Below are positions 46,526-60,402 of a stretch of 64,000 bases of DNA, piece after piece; the first letter of the stretch is position 1, and every line of letters begins with the position of its first letter. The translations under genes were made by a program, and so were the position numbers. The stretch lies in contig NC_091017.1 of assembly GCF_041296385.1 (NCBI RefSeq), positions 12,580,001 to 12,644,000 on the forward strand, written 5' to 3'. The stretch comes from Aphelocoma coerulescens (Eukaryota > Chordata > Aves > Passeriformes > Corvidae). The notes beneath the pieces were generated by a model. The model had not been told where the DNA came from, did no database searches, and worked only from the letters and a program-made list of their open reading frames with translations.

Positions 46526-48507
46526 GTGCCAGGACGACACCACGTTCTTCCTCACCCCTTCTCGTGGCCCAGATTGTGGTGCTGCCTTCAAAGCCGTGCG
46601 CATTGAAAGACTCCTCCAGCAAGTGCTTCTCCCCTGGCACACTTCGCTCAGCGAGAGCTGCGTGGGCAGCGTGGACTCAGCGAAACCGAAAGGGTGTTCT
46701 TGTAGCTCGAGCTTGTTGGAGAGGATGAAAGTTTGGTGAGAAGGTTTCCCAGCTATGCAGGCTTGGCACAAAGATCTCGGAATGTAGAAACGTAGCATGA
46801 GGTAGAAATGGGAGCAAGTTTTGACAGAGAGTAAAAGGTGTTTTGCTGAAACACTGATCACTGAGTAACCGAGAAGGCAAAGGTTGGAGATTGAGTTGGA
46901 AGGAGATTTTTTTCTCACGATTAGGACAACGGTATGTGAGTAGAAACAAGCACCCGTTTTTCACCAAGTAAACAAGTCTCGAGAAGGGCATAAGGAAATA
47001 GAAAAACATGTTTTGACCAAAAAGAGGGCTATCGCAGGCAAACAAGAAATGTCGATGTAGCAAGAAGAAGAAGGATGGGGGGGGTGTCTGAGAATTCTCC
47101 GTGGTAAGCTTCAATTGGAACTTGCTTACTCTTGCGACTGGAGAAGAATGCCTATAATACGGCAGTGCTAGTAGTCATGATAGGCTACAGGCAAATGTAA
47201 AGGTATTGGTGTATGGTGCCTATTGCTTGTCGTGTTTTAAGACACTCAGCAAAGAAAACTATCTAACGCTTTGTAAGTTGAACAGAAAGCGGCTCCAGGC
47301 ATGCCTGCCAGCTGTAGCTGACAGCTGTAGGGCTGGCTCTGGATACCCACTCCCTGAAATGCTGTGACTTCGCCTATGCAAGGAACAGCTTTCAAGAGAG
47401 CCGCCTGAAGTCCAGAGAGCCCTTCGTGAGCCTTTTTCCTATGGCGCTGTGGAAAGAAACGGTGCACGCTACACCGTGGGTGCGTGCAGCCTGCTCGAGC
47501 AAAAGCGGCAAAGTTCAGTGCCCTCGCTGGGCTTCCCTTTCGTGCAGACAACGTGAGGCGAAGAAGGAAGCCGCAGAGCAGCGGGCTTGCGTGTGCAGTG
47601 CACCGAGTTGCACAAGTCCAGCGAGGGCTCGTTCACGAGCCGAGCCGGCTGAGGGCGTCCTCGCTTCTGCCAAAGGGAACGCGGAGCCGTAGCGCTTCAC
47701 CCCCCAGCGTGGAGATAGGCACTTCCCTAGTGGTTCAGCCTTGCAGAGTCCCTGCAGCTAGAGCTCACCCAGGAGCAGGCGTCAAAGCAGAAGGCCTTCC
47801 TAAAGCACCCCTTCTCCAAGCAGCCTCCGGAAAGGGCACATCACACTGCGGCTCTGCGCCTTTCTTCTAAGACAGACGCCCGGCTATGCTTTCGCGCTCG
47901 CGAAAGCTCCTCCTTGGCAGCCTCCAGCAGCTGCTCTCATGGAGAACGGCCGTAGAAGTCAAAGCCAGTGCTGGGCTGCACCTTCGCCTTCCCCAAGGAA
48001 GAAGCAACAGCAAACTCGGAGGTGCACACTGTACTTCCCTCCTCCGCTGCGTCCTACATGCATTCGCGTTCTCCGAAACTCGGAGACTGAAGGGAAGGGC
48101 AATTGCTTCCCCAGAGAGCTGCAAGGGGACTTAGGCGGCAGCAGCACGGGTAACTGCCGTGGAACTTGCTCCTTTCCCAAGGAGTGAATTCAGCAGGCAG
48201 GAGACTCGGCAGCCACGCTTGTCTTGCAGCCCCGTTACGACGGGCCCCCGAGCCCCGCGCCCCGCGGCTTGGTTCTTCACCTTTTCGAACACGCCGTACC
48301 TTCGTTCTCCCGGAGGCGGACGGTCGTCTGCTTCTGGCCCGGAACACTGTGCCCGGCAGCGAAGCGCTTTCTGCGGCAAGCTGCAAAGCGCCCGTCAGAT
48401 GGCGATGCTGTCTGCCCGCTCCTTCTCGGCTCGAGTGTACCCCGGCGCACGCTGCCGTCTCGCAAGGAGCAAAGAGCTTCGGTAGACGTCTCGCACCCAG
48501 GAGAAAG
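46526..48507 (+). repeat. C unit 1
   Basis: Insertion at 46,714-47,443 (730 bp). G-run of 8 near 47,077. Private GCAAGGAACAGC near 47,378 (others AAGAAAC). Variant set: TAAAAGG, AAGAATG, then GGAGGTGCACACTGTAC (call this the alpha tail), GCAAGG, ACTCGG. A at 48,279 turns the antisense CGA codon into TGA. Confidence 0.96.
46714..47443. mobile_element. Transposon-like insertion in C unit 1 (730 bp)
   Basis: This is the C-type version of the insertion described in B1. Left flank GAGCT is at 46,709-46,713. The right flank has changed to GCGCT (47,444-47,448), one base away from the duplication still intact in B. It includes the G-run, CAGGCATGCCTG (a 12-bp palindrome at 47,296-47,307), and a 7-bp inverted pair CAGCTGT/ACAGCTG at 47,309-47,327. 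Other C copies start at 48,696, 50,678, 52,662, 54,645, 56,627, 58,609, 60,591 and 62,573. Confidence 0.6.
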
Positions 48508-50489
48508 GTGCCAGGACGACACCACGTTCTTCCTCACCCCTTCTCGTGGCCCAGATTGTGGTGCTGCCTTCAAAGCCGTGCGCATTGAAAGACTCCTCCA
48601 GCAAGTGCTTCTCCCCTGGCACACTTCGCTCAGCGAGAGCTGCGTGGGCAGCGTGGACTCAGCGAAACCGAAAGGGTGTTCTTGTAGCTCGAGCTTGTTG
48701 GAGAGGATGAAAGTTTGGTGAGAAGGTTTCCCAGCTATGCAGGCTTGGCACAAAGATCTCGGAATGTAGAAACGTAGCATGAGGTAGAAATGGGAGCAAG
48801 TTTTGACAGAGAGTAAAAGGTGTTTTGCTGAAACACTGATCACTGAGTAACCGAGAAGGCAAAGGTTGGAGATTGAGTTGGAAGGAGATTTTTTTCTCAC
48901 GATTAGGACAACGGTATGTGAGTAGAAACAAGCACCCGTTTTTCACCAAGTAAACAAGTCTCGAGAAGGGCATAAGGAAATAGAAAAACATGTTTTGACC
49001 AAAAAGAGGGCTATCGCAGGCAAACAAGAAATGTCGATGTAGCAAGAAGAAGAAGGATGGGGGGGGTGTCTGAGAATTCTCCGTGGTAAGCTTCAATTGG
49101 AACTTGCTTACTCTTGCGACTGGAGAAGAATGCCTATAATACGGCAGTGCTAGTAGTCATGATAGGCTACAGGCAAATGTAAAGGTATTGGTGTATGGTG
49201 CCTATTGCTTGTCGTGTTTTAAGACACTCAGCAAAGAAAACTATCTAACGCTTTGTAAGTTGAACAGAAAGCGGCTCCAGGCATGCCTGCCAGCTGTAGC
49301 TGACAGCTGTAGGGCTGGCTCTGGATACCCACTCCCTGAAATGCTGTGACTTCGCCTATGCAAGAAACAGCTTTCAAGAGAGCCGCCTGAAGTCCAGAGA
49401 GCCCTTCGTGAGCCTTTTTCCTATGGCGCTGTGGAAAGAAACGGTGCACGCTACACCGTGGGTGCGTGCAGCCTGCTCGAGCAAAAGCGGCAAAGTTCAG
49501 TGCCCTCGCTGGGCTTCCCTTTCGTGCAGACAACGTGAGGCGAAGAAGGAAGCCGCAGAGCAGCGGGCTTGCGTGTGCAGTGCACCGAGTTGCACAAGTC
49601 CAGCGAGGGCTCGTTCACGAGCCGAGCCGGCTGAGGGCGTCCTCGCTTCTGCCAAAGGGAACGCGGAGCCGTAGCGCTTCACCCCCCAGCGTGGAGATAG
49701 GCACTTCCCTAGTGGTTCAGCCTTGCAGAGTCCCTGCAGCTAGAGCTCACCCAGGAGCAGGCGTCAAAGCAGAAGGCCTTCCTAAAGCACCCCTTCTCCA
49801 AGCAGCCTCCGGAAAGGGCACATCACACTGCGGCTCTGCGCCTTTCTTCTAAGACAGACGCCCGGCTATGCTTTCGCGCTCGCGAAAGCTCCTCCTTGGC
49901 AGCCTCCAGCAGCTGCTCTCATGGAGAACGGCCGTAGAAGTCAAAGCCAGTGCTGGGCTGCACCTTCGCCTTCCCCAAGGAAGAAGCAACAGCAAACTCG
50001 GCGGTGCACTCTGTATTTCCCTCCTCCGCTGCGTCCTACATGCATTCGCGTTCTCCGAAACTCGGAGACTGAAGGGAAGGGCAATTGCTTCCCCAGAGAG
50101 CTGCACGGGGACTTAGGCGGCAGCAGCACGGGTAACTGCCGTGGAACTTGCTCCTTTCCCAAGGAGTGAATTCAGCAGGCAGGAGACTAGGCAGCCACGC
50201 TTGTCTTGCAGCCCCGTTACGACGGGCCCCCGAGCCCCGCGCCCCGCGGCTTGGTTCTTCGCCTTTTCGAACACGCCGTACCTTCGTTCTCCCGGAGGCG
50301 GACGGTCGTCTGCTTCTGGCCCGGAACACTGTGCCCGGCAGCGAAGCGCTTTCTGCGGCAAGCTGCAAAGCGCCCGTCAGATGGCGATGCTGTCTGCCCG
50401 CTCCTTCTCGGCTCGAGTGTACCCCGGCGCACGCTGCCGTCTCGCAAGGAGCAAAGAGCTTCGGTAGACGTCTCGCACCCAGGAGAAAG
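48508..50489 (+). repeat. C unit 2
   Basis: Insertion at 48,696-49,425, G-run of 8, TAAAAGG and AAGAATG as in unit 1. The tail is GGCGGTGCACTCTGTATT with GCACGG and ACTAGG (beta tail). The unit therefore combines a unit-1-type left half with a different right half. Confidence 0.96.
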
Positions 50490-52473
50490 GTGCCAGGACG
50501 ACACCACGTTCTTCCTCACCCCTTCTCGTGGCCCAGATTGTGGTGCTGCCTTCAAAGCCGTGCGCATTGAAAGACTCCTCCAGCAAGTGCTTCTCCCCTG
50601 GCACACTTCGCTCAGCGAGAGCTGCGTGGGCAGCGTGGACTCAGCGAAACCGAAAGGGTGTTCTTGTAGCTCGAGCTTGTTGGAGAGGATGAAAGTTTGG
50701 TGAGAAGGTTTCCCAGCTATGCAGGCTTGGCACAAAGATCTCGGAATGTAGAAACGTAGCATGAGGTAGAAATGGGAGCAAGTTTTGACAGAGAGTAACA
50801 GGTGTTTTGCTGAAACACTGATCACTGAGTAACCGAGAAGGCAAAGGTTGGAGATTGAGTTGGAAGGAGATTTTTTTCTCACGATTAGGACAACGGTATG
50901 TGAGTAGAAACAAGCACCCGTTTTTCACCAAGTAAACAAGTCTCGAGAAGGGCATAAGGAAATAGAAAAACATGTTTTGACCAAAAAGAGGGCTATCGCA
51001 GGCAAACAAGAAATGTCGATGTAGCAAGAAGAAGAAGGATGGGGGGGGGGTGTCTGAGAATTCTCCGTGGTAAGCTTCAATTGGAACTTGCTTACTCTTG
51101 CGACTGGAGAAAAATGCCTATAATACGGCAGTGCTAGTAGTCATGATAGGCTACAGGCAAATGTAAAGGTATTGGTGTATGGTGCCTATTGCTTGTCGTG
51201 TTTTAAGACACTCAGCAAAGAAAACTATCTAACGCTTTGTAAGTTGAACAGAAAGCGGCTCCAGGCATGCCTGCCAGCTGTAGCTGACAGCTGTAGGGCT
51301 GGCTCTGGATACCCACTCCCTGAAATGCTGTGACTTCGCCTATGCAAGAAACAGCTTTCAAGAGAGCCGCCTGAAGTCCAGAGAGCCCTTCGTGAGCCTT
51401 TTTCCTATGGCGCTGTGGAAAGAAACGGTGCACGCTACACCGTGGGTGCGTGCAGCCTGCTCGAGCAAAAGCGGCAAAGTTCAGTGCCCTCGCTGGGCTT
51501 CCCTTTCGTGCAGACAACGTGAGGCGAAGAAGGAAGCCGCAGAGCAGCGGGCTTGCGTGTGCAGTGCACCGAGTTGCACAAGTCCAGCGAGGGCTCGTTC
51601 ACGAGCCGAGCCGGCTGAGGGCGTCCTCGCTTCTGCCAAAGGGAACGCGGAGCCGTAGCGCTTCACCCCCCAGCGTGGAGATAGGCACTTCCCTAGTGGT
51701 TCAGCCTTGCAGAGTCCCTGCAGCTAGAGCTCACCCAGGAGCAGGCGTCAAAGCAGAAGGCCTTCCTAAAGCACCCCTTCTCCAAGCAGCCTCCGGAAAG
51801 GGCACATCACACTGCGGCTCTGCGCCTTTCTTCTAAGACAGACGCCCGGCTATGCTTTCGCGCTCGCGAAAGCTCCTCCTTGGCAGCCTCCAGCAGCTGC
51901 TCTCATGGAGAACGGCCGTAGAAGTCAAAGCCAGTGCTGGGCTGCACCTTCGCCTTCCCCAAGGAAGAAGCAACAGCAAACTCGGCGGTGCACTCTGTAT
52001 TTCCCTCCTCCGCTGCGTCCTACATGCATTCGCGTTCTCCGAAACTCGGAGACTGAAGGGAAGGGCAATTGCTTCCCCAGAGAGCTGCACGGGGACTTAG
52101 GCGGCAGCAGCACGGGTAACTGCCGTGGAACTTGCTCCTTTCCCAAGGAGTGAATTCAGCAGGCAGGAGACTAGGCAGCCACGCTTGTCTTGCAGCCCCG
52201 TTACGACGGGCCCCCGAGCCCCGCGCCCCGCGGCTTGGTTCTTCGCCTTTTCGAACACGCCGTACCTTCGTTCTCCCGGAGGCGGACGGTCGTCTGCTTC
52301 TGGCCCGGAACACTGTGCCCGGCAGCGAAGCGCTTTCTGCGGCAAGCTGCAAAGCGCCCGTCAGATGGCGATGCTGTCTGCCCGCTCCTTCTCGGCTCGA
52401 GTGTACCCCGGCGCACGCTGCCGTCTCGCAAGGAGCAAAGAGCTTCGGTAGACGTCTCGCACCCAGGAGAAAG
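50490..52473 (+). repeat. C unit 3 (longest, 1,984 bp)
   Basis: G-run of 10 near 51,042, which accounts for the two extra bases. TAACAGG, then GAAAAATG near 51,108 (shared only with unit 4), beta tail with GCACGG and ACTAGG. Insertion at 50,678-51,409. Confidence 0.96.
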
Positions 52474-54456
52474 GTGCCAGGACGACACCACGTTCTTCCT
52501 CACCCCTTCTCGTGGCCCAGATTGTGGTGCTGCCTTCAAAGCCGTGCGCATTGAAAGACTCCTCCAGCAAGTGCTTCTCCCCTGGCACACTTCGCTCAGC
52601 GAGAGCTGCGTGGGCAGCGTGGACTCAGCGAAACCGAAAGGGTGTTCTTGTAGCTCGAGCTTGTTGGAGAGGATGAAAGTTTGGTGAGAAGGTTTCCCAG
52701 CTATGCAGGCTTGGCACAAAGATCTCGGAATGTAGAAACGTAGCATGAGGTAGAAATGGGAGCAAGTTTTGACAGAGAGTAACAGGTGTTTTGCTGAAAC
52801 ACTGATCACTGAGTAACCGAGAAGGCAAAGGTTGGAGATTGAGTTGGAAGGAGATTTTTTTCTCACGATTAGGACAACGGTATGTGAGTAGAAACAAGCA
52901 CCCGTTTTTCACCAAGTAAACAAGTCTCGAGAAGGGCATAAGGAAATAGAAAAACATGTTTTGACCAAAAAGAGGGCTATCGCAGGCAAACAAGAAATGT
53001 CGATGTAGCAAGAAGAAGAAGGATGGGGGGGGGTGTCTGAGAATTCTCCGTGGTAAGCTTCAATTGGAACTTGCTTACTCTTGCGACTGGAGAAAAATGC
53101 CTATAATACGGCAGTGCTAGTAGTCATGATAGGCTACAGGCAAATGTAAAGGTATTGGTGTATGGTGCCTATTGCTTGTCGTGTTTTAAGACACTCAGCA
53201 AAGAAAACTATCTAACGCTTTGTAAGTTGAACAGAAAGCGGCTCCAGGCATGCCTGCCAGCTGTAGCTGACAGCTGTAGGGCTGGCTCTGGATACCCACT
53301 CCCTGAAATGCTGTGACTTCGCCTATGCAAGAAACAGCTTTCAAGAGAGCCGCCTGAAGTCCAGAGAGCCCTTCGTGAGCCTTTTTCCTATGGCGCTGTG
53401 GAAAGAAACGGTGCACGCTACACCGTGGGTGCGTGCAGCCTGCTCGAGCAAAAGCGGCAAAGTTCAGTGCCCTCGCTGGGCTTCCCTTTCGTGCAGACAA
53501 CGTGAGGCGAAGAAGGAAGCCGCAGAGCAGCGGGCTTGCGTGTGCAGTGCACCGAGTTGCACAAGTCCAGCGAGGGCTCGTTCACGAGCCGAGCCGGCTG
53601 AGGGCGTCCTCGCTTCTGCCAAAGGGAATGCGGAGCCGTAGCGCTTCACCCCCCAGCGTGGAGATAGGCACTTCCCTAGTGGTTCAGCCTTGCAGAGTCC
53701 CTGCAGCTAGAGCTCACCCAGGAGCAGGCGTCAAAGCAGAAGGCCTTCCTAAAGCACCCCTTCTCCAAGCAGCCTCCGGAAAGGGCACATCACACTGCGG
53801 CTCTGCGCCTTTCTTCTAAGACAGACGCCCGGCTATGCTTTCGCGCTCGCGAAAGCTCCTCCTTGGCAGCCTCCAGCAGCTGCTCTCATGGAGAACGGCC
53901 GTAGAAGTCAAAGCCAGTGCTGGGCTGCACCTTCGCCTTCCCCAAGGAAGAAGCAACAGCAAACTCGGCGGTGCACTCTGTATTTCCCTCCTCCGCTGCG
54001 TCCTACATGCATTCGCGTTCTCCGAAACTCGGAGACTGAAGGGAAGGGCAATTGCTTCCCCAGAGAGCTGCACGGGGACTTAGGCGGCAGCAGCACGGGT
54101 AACTGCCGTGGAACTTGCTCCTTTCCCAAGGAGTGAATTCAGCAGGCAGGAGACTAGGCAGCCACGCTTGTCTTGCAGCCCCGTTACGACGGGCCCCCGA
54201 GCCCCGCGCCCCGCGGCTTGGTTCTTCGCCTTTTCGAACACGCCGTACCTTCGTTCTCCCGGAGGCGGACGGTCGTCTGCTTCTGGCCCGGAACACTGTG
54301 CCCGGCAGCGAAGCGCTTTCTGCGGCAAGCTGCAAAGCGCCCGTCAGATGGCGATGCTGTCTGCCCGCTCCTTCTCGGCTCGAGTGTACCCCGGCGCACG
54401 CTGCCGTCTCGCAAGGAGCAAAGAGCTTCGGTAGACGTCTCGCACCCAGGAGAAAG
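52474..54456 (+). repeat. C unit 4 (1,983 bp)
   Basis: G-run of 9 near 53,026, which accounts for the extra base. It shares TAACAGG, GAAAAATG and the beta tail with unit 3, so the two are probably a recent tandem duplication. Private GGGAATGCGG near 53,628 (others GGGAACGCGG, a CpG change). Insertion at 52,662-53,392. Confidence 0.96.
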
Positions 54457-56438
54457 GTGCCAGGACGACACCACGTTCTTCCTCACCCCTTCTCGTGGCC
54501 CAGATTGTGGTGCTGCCTTCAAAGCCGTGCGCATTGAAAGACTCCTCCAGCAAGTGCTTCTCCCCTGGCACACTTCGCTCAGCGAGAGCTGCGTGGGCAG
54601 CGTGGACTCAGCGAAACCGAAAGGGTGTTCTTGTAGCTCGAGCTTGTTGGAGAGGATGAAAGTTTGGTGAGAAGGTTTCCCAGCTATGCAGGCTTGGCAC
54701 AAAGATCTCGGAATGTAGAAACGTAGCATGAGGTAGAAATGGGAGCAAGTTTTGACAGAGAGTAACAGGTGTTTTGCTGAAACACTGATCACTGAGTAAC
54801 CGAGAAGGCAAAGGTTGGAGATTGAGTTGGAAGGAGATTTTTTTCTCACGATTAGGACAACGGTATGTGAGTAGAAACAAGCACCCGTTTTTCACCAAGT
54901 AAACAAGTCTCGAGAAGGGCATAAGGAAATAGAAAAACATGTTTTGACCAAAAAGAGGGCTATCGCAGGCAAACAAGAAATGTCGATGTAGCAAGAAGAA
55001 GAAGGATGGGGGGGGTGTCTGAGAATTCTCCGTGGTAAGCTTCAATTGGAACTTGCTTACTCTTGCGACTGGAGAAGAATGCCTATAATACGGCAGTGCT
55101 AGTAGTCATGATAGGCTACAGGCAAATGTAAAGGTATTGGTGTATGGTGCCTATTGCTTGTCGTGTTTTAAGACACTCAGCAAAGAAAACTATCTAACGC
55201 TTTGTAAGTTGAACAGAAAGCGGCTCCAGGCATGCCTGCCAGCTGTAGCTGACAGCTGTAGGGCTGGCTCTGGATACCCACTCCCTGAAATGCTGTGACT
55301 TCGCCTATGCAAGAAACAGCTTTCAAGAGAGCCGCCTGAAGTCCAGAGAGCCCTTCGTGAGCCTTTTTCCTATGGCGCTGTGGAAAGAAACGGTGCACGC
55401 TACACCGTGGGTGCGTGCAGCCTGCTCGAGCAAAAGCGGCAAAGTTCAGTGCCCTCGCTGGGCTTCCCTTTCGTGCAGACAACGTGAGGCGAAGAAGGAA
55501 GCCGCAGAGCAGCGGGCTTGCGTGTGCAGTGCACCGAGTTGCACAAGTCCAGCGAGGGCTCGTTCACGAGCCGAGCCGGCTGAGGGCGTCCTCGCTTCTG
55601 CCAAAGGGAACGCGGAGCCGTAGCGCTTCACCCCCCAGCGTGGAGATAGGCACTTCCCTAGTGGTTCAGCCTTGCAGAGTCCCTGCAGCTAGAGCTCACC
55701 CAGGAGCAGGCGTCAAAGCAGAAGGCCTTCCTAAAGCACCCCTTCTCCAAGCAGCCTCCGGAAAGGGCACATCACACTGCGGCTCTGCGCCTTTCTTCTA
55801 AGACAGACGCCCGGCTATGCTTTCGCGCTCGCGAAAGCTCCTCCTTGGCAGCCTCCAGCAGCTGCTCTCATGGAGAACGGCCGTAGAAGTCAAAGCCAGT
55901 GCTGGGCTGCACCTTCGCCTTCCCCAAGGAAGAAGCAACAGCAAACTCGGAGGTGCACACTGTACTTCCTTCCTCCGCTGCGTCCTACATGCATTCGCGT
56001 TCTCCGAAACTCGGAGACTGAAGGGAAGGGCAATTGCTTCCCCAGAGAGCTGCAAGGGGACTTAGGCGGCAGCAGCACGGGTAACTGCCGTGGAACTTGC
56101 TCCTTTCCCAAGGAGTGAATTCAGCAGGCAGGAGACTCGGCAGCCACGCTTGTCTTGCAGCCCCGTTACGACGGGCCCCCGAGCCCCGCGCCCCGCGGCT
56201 TGGTTCTTCACCTTTTCGAACACGCCGTACCTTCGTTCTCCCGGAGGCGGACGGTCGTCTGCTTCTGGCCCGGAACACTGTGCCCGGCAGCGAAGCGCTT
56301 TCTGCGGCAAGCTGCAAAGCGCCCGTCAGATGGCGATGCTGTCTGCCCGCTCCTTCTCGGCTCGAGTGTACCCCGGCGCACGCTGCCGTCTCGCAAGGAG
56401 CAAAGAGCTTCGGTAGACGTCTCGCACCCAGGAGAAAG
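54457..56438 (+). repeat. C unit 5
   Basis: G-run of 8, TAACAGG, AAGAATG, alpha tail with private TACTTCCTTCC near 55,966. It carries A at 56,210, the same antisense stop as unit 1, exactly four units (7,931 bp) away. Insertion at 54,645-55,374. Confidence 0.96.
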
Positions 56439-58420
56439 GTGCCAGGACGACACCACGTTCTTCCTCACCCCTTCTCGTGGCCCAGATTGTGGTGCTGCCT
56501 TCAAAGCCGTGCGCATTGAAAGACTCCTCCAGCAAGTGCTTCTCCCCTGGCACACTTCGCTCAGCGAGAGCTGCGTGGGCAGCGTGGACTCAGCGAAACC
56601 GAAAGGGTGTTCTTGTAGCTCGAGCTTGTTGGAGAGGATGAAAGTTTGGTGAGAAGGTTTCCCAGCTATGCAGGCTTGGCACAAAGATCTCGGAATGTAG
56701 AAACGTAGCATGAGGTAGAAATGGGAGCAAGTTTTGACAGAGAGTAAAAGGTGTTTTGCTGAAACACTGATCACTGAGTAACCGAGAAGGCAAAGGTTGG
56801 AGATTGAGTTGGAAGGAGATTTTTTTCTCACGATTAGGACAACGGTATGTGAGTAGAAACAAGCACCCGTTTTTCACCAAGTAAACAAGTCTCGAGAAGG
56901 GCATAAGGAAATAGAAAAACATGTTTTGACCAAAAAGAGGGCTATCGCAGGCAAACAAGAAATGTCGATGTAGCAAGAAGAAGAAGGATGGGGGGGGTGT
57001 CTGAGAATTCTCCGTGGTAAGCTTCAATTGGAACTTGCTTACTCTTGCGACTGGAGAAGAATGCCTATAATACGGCAGTGCTAGTAGTCATGATAGGCTA
57101 CAGGCAAATGTAAAGGTATTGGTGTATGGTGCCTATTGCTTGTCGTGTTTTAAGACACTCAGCAAAGAAAACTATCTAACGCTTTGTAAGTTGAACAGAA
57201 AGCGGCTCCAGGCATGCCTGCCAGCTGTAGCTGACAGCTGTAGGGCTGGCTCTGGATACCCACTCCCTGAAATGCTGTGACTTCGCCTATGCAAGAAACA
57301 GCTTTCAAGAGAGCCGCCTGAAGTCCAGAGAGCCCTTCGTGAGCCTTTTTCCTATGGCGCTGTGGAAAGAAACGGTGCACGCTACACCGTGGGTGCGTGC
57401 AGCCTGCTCGAGCAAAAGCGGCAAAGTTCAGTGCCCTCGCTGGGCTTCCCTTTCGTGCAGACAACGTGAGGCGAAGAAGGAAGCCGCAGAGCAGCGGGCT
57501 TGCGTGTGCAGTGCACCGAGTTGCACAAGTCCAGCGAGGGCTCGTTCACGAGCCGAGCCGGCTGAGGGCGTCCTCGCTTCTGCCAAAGGGAACGCGGAGC
57601 CGTAGCGCTTCACCCCCCAGCGTGGAGATAGGCACTTCCCTAGTGGTTCAGCCTTGCAGAGTCCCTGCAGCTAGAGCTCACCCAGGAGCAGGCGTCAAAG
57701 CAGAAGGCCTTCCTAAAGCACCCCTTCTCCAAGCAGCCTCCGGAAAGGGCACATCACACTGCGGCTCTGCGCCTTTCTTCTAAGACAGACGCCCGGCTAT
57801 GCTTTCGCGCTCGCGAAAGCTCCTCCTTGGCAGCCTCCAGCAGCTGCTCTCATGGAGAACGGCCGTAGAAGTCAAAGCCAGTGCTGGGCTGCACCTTCGC
57901 CTTCCCCAAGGAAGAAGCAACAGCAAACTCGGCGGTGCACTCTGTATTTCCCTCCTCCGCTGCGTCCTACATGCATTCGCGTTCTCCGAAACTCGGAGAC
58001 TGAAGGGAAGGGCAATTGCTTCCCCAGAGAGCTGCAAGGGGACTTAGGCGGCAGCAGCACGGGTAACTGCCGTGGAACTTGCTCCTTTCCCAAGGAGTGA
58101 ATTCAGCAGGCAGGAGACTAGGCAGCCACGCTTGTCTTGCAGCCCCGTTACGACGGGCCCCCGAGCCCCGCGCCCCGCGGCTTGGTTCTTCGCCTTTTCG
58201 AACACGCCGTACCTTCGTTCTCCCGGAGGCGGACGGTCGTCTGCTTCTGGCCCGGAACACTGTGCCCGGCAGCGAAGCGCTTTCTGCGGCAAGCTGCAAA
58301 GCGCCCGTCAGATGGCGATGCTGTCTGCCCGCTCCTTCTCGGCTCGAGTGTACCCCGGCGCACGCTGCCGTCTCGCAAGGAGCAAAGAGCTTCGGTAGAC
58401 GTCTCGCACCCAGGAGAAAG
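56439..58420 (+). repeat. C unit 6
   Basis: TAAAAGG as in units 1 and 2, G-run of 8, then a beta tail but with GCAAGG instead of the usual beta GCACGG, so it is mosaic. Insertion at 56,627-57,356. Confidence 0.96.
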
Positions 58421-60402
58421 GTGCCAGGACGACACCACGTTCTTCCTCACCCCTTCTCGTGGCCCAGATTGTGGTGCTGCCTTCAAAGCCGTGCGCATTG
58501 AAAGACTCCTCCAGCAAGTGCTTCTCCCCTGGCACACTTCGCTCAGCGAGAGCTGCGTGGGCAGCGTGGACTCAGCGAAACCGAAAGGGTGTTCTTGTAG
58601 CTCGAGCTTGTTGGAGAGGATGAAAGTTTGGTGAGAAGGTTTCCCAGCTATGCAGGCTTGGCACAAAGATCTCGGAATGTAGAAACGTAGCATGAGGTAG
58701 AAATGGGAGCAAGTTTTGACAGAGAGTAACAGGTGTTTTGCTGAAACACTGATCACTGAGTAACCGAGAAGGCAAAGGTTGGAGATTGAGTTGGAAGGAG
58801 ATTTTTTTCTCACGATTAGGACAACGGTATGTGAGTAGAAACAAGCACCCGTTTTTCACCAAGTAAACAAGTCTCGAGAAGGGCATAAGGAAATAGAAAA
58901 ACATGTTTTGACCAAAAAGAGGGCTATCGCAGGCAAACAAGAAATGTCGATGTAGCAAGAAGAAGAAGGATGGGGGGGGTGTCTGAGAATTCTCCGTGGT
59001 AAGCTTCAATTGGAACTTGCTTACTCTTGCGACTGGAGAAGAATGCCTATAATACGGCAGTGCTAGTAGTCATGATAGGCTACAGGCAAATGTAAAGGTA
59101 TTGGTGTATGGTGCCTATTGCTTGTCGTGTTTTAAGACACTCAGCAAAGAAAACTATCTAACGCTTTGTAAGTTGAACAGAAAGCGGCTCCAGGCATGCC
59201 TGCCAGCTGTAGCTGACAGCTGTAGGGCTGGCTCTGGATACCCACTCCCTGAAATGCTGTGACTTCGCCTATGCAAGAAACAGCTTTCAAGAGAGCCGCC
59301 TGAAGTCCAGAGAGCCCATCGTGAGCCTTTTTCCTATGGCGCTGTGGAAAGAAACGGTGCACGCTACACCGTGGGTGCGTGCAGCCTGCTCGAGCAAAAG
59401 CGGCAAAGTTCAGTGCCCTCGCTGGGCTTCCCTTTCGTGCAGACAACGTGAGGCGAAGAAGGAAGCCGCAGAGCAGCGGGCTTGCGTGTGCAGTGCACCG
59501 AGTTGCACAAGTCCAGCGAGGGCTCGTTCACGAGCCGAGCCGGCTGAGGGCGTCCTCGCTTCTGCCAAAGGGAACGCGGAGCCGTAGCGCTTCACCCCCC
59601 AGCGTGGAGATAGGCACTTCCCTAGTGGTTCAGCCTTGCAGAGTCCCTGCAGCTAGAGCTCACCCAGGAGCAGGCGTCAAAGCAGAAGGCCTTCCTAAAG
59701 CACCCCTTCTCCAAGCAGCCTCCGGAAAGGGCACATCACACTGCGGCTCTGCGCCTTTCTTCTAAGGCAGACGCCCGGCTATGCTTTCGCGCTCGCGAAA
59801 GCTCCTCCTTGGCAGCCTCCAGCAGCTGCTCTCATGGAGAACGGCCGTAGAAGTCAAAGCCAGTGCTGGGCTGCACCTTCGCCTTCCCCAAGGAAGAAGC
59901 AACAGCAAACTCGGAGGTGCACACTGTACTTCCCTCCTCCGCTGCGTCCTACATGCATTCGCGTTCTCCGAAACTCGGAGACTGAAGGGAAGGGCAATTG
60001 CTTCCCCAGAGAGCTGCAAGGGGACTTAGGCGGCAGCAGCACGGGTAACTGCCGTGGAACTTGCTCCTTTCCCAAGGAGTGAATTCAGCAGGCAGGAGAC
60101 TCGGCAGCCACGCTTGTCTTGCAGCCCCGTTACGACGGGCCCCAGAGCCCCGCGCCCCGCGGCTTGGTTCTTCGCCTTTTCGAACACGCCGTACCTTCGT
60201 TCTCCCGGAGGCGGACGGTCGTCTGCTTCTGGCCCGGAACACTGTGCCCGGCAGCGAAGCGCTTTCTGCGGCAAGCTGCAAAGCGCCCGTCAGATGGCGA
60301 TGCTGTCTGCCCGCTCCTTCTCGGCTCGAGTGTACCCCGGCGCACGCTGCCGTCTCGCAAGGAGCAAAGAGCTTCGGTAGACGTCTCGCACCCAGGAGAA
60401 AG
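58421..60402 (+). repeat. C unit 7
   Basis: TAACAGG, G-run of 8, GCCCATCGTG with A at 59,318 (others GCCCTTCGTG), alpha tail. Private changes are TCTAAGGCAG near 59,767 and GGCCCCAGAGCC near 60,143. Insertion at 58,609-59,338. Confidence 0.96.

Noticed and set aside
47150..47162. TATAAT-like strings (CCTATAATACGG) as bacterial promoters
   Set aside because: The window is eukaryotic satellite DNA, no gene follows, and such strings are expected by chance in AT-richer parts.
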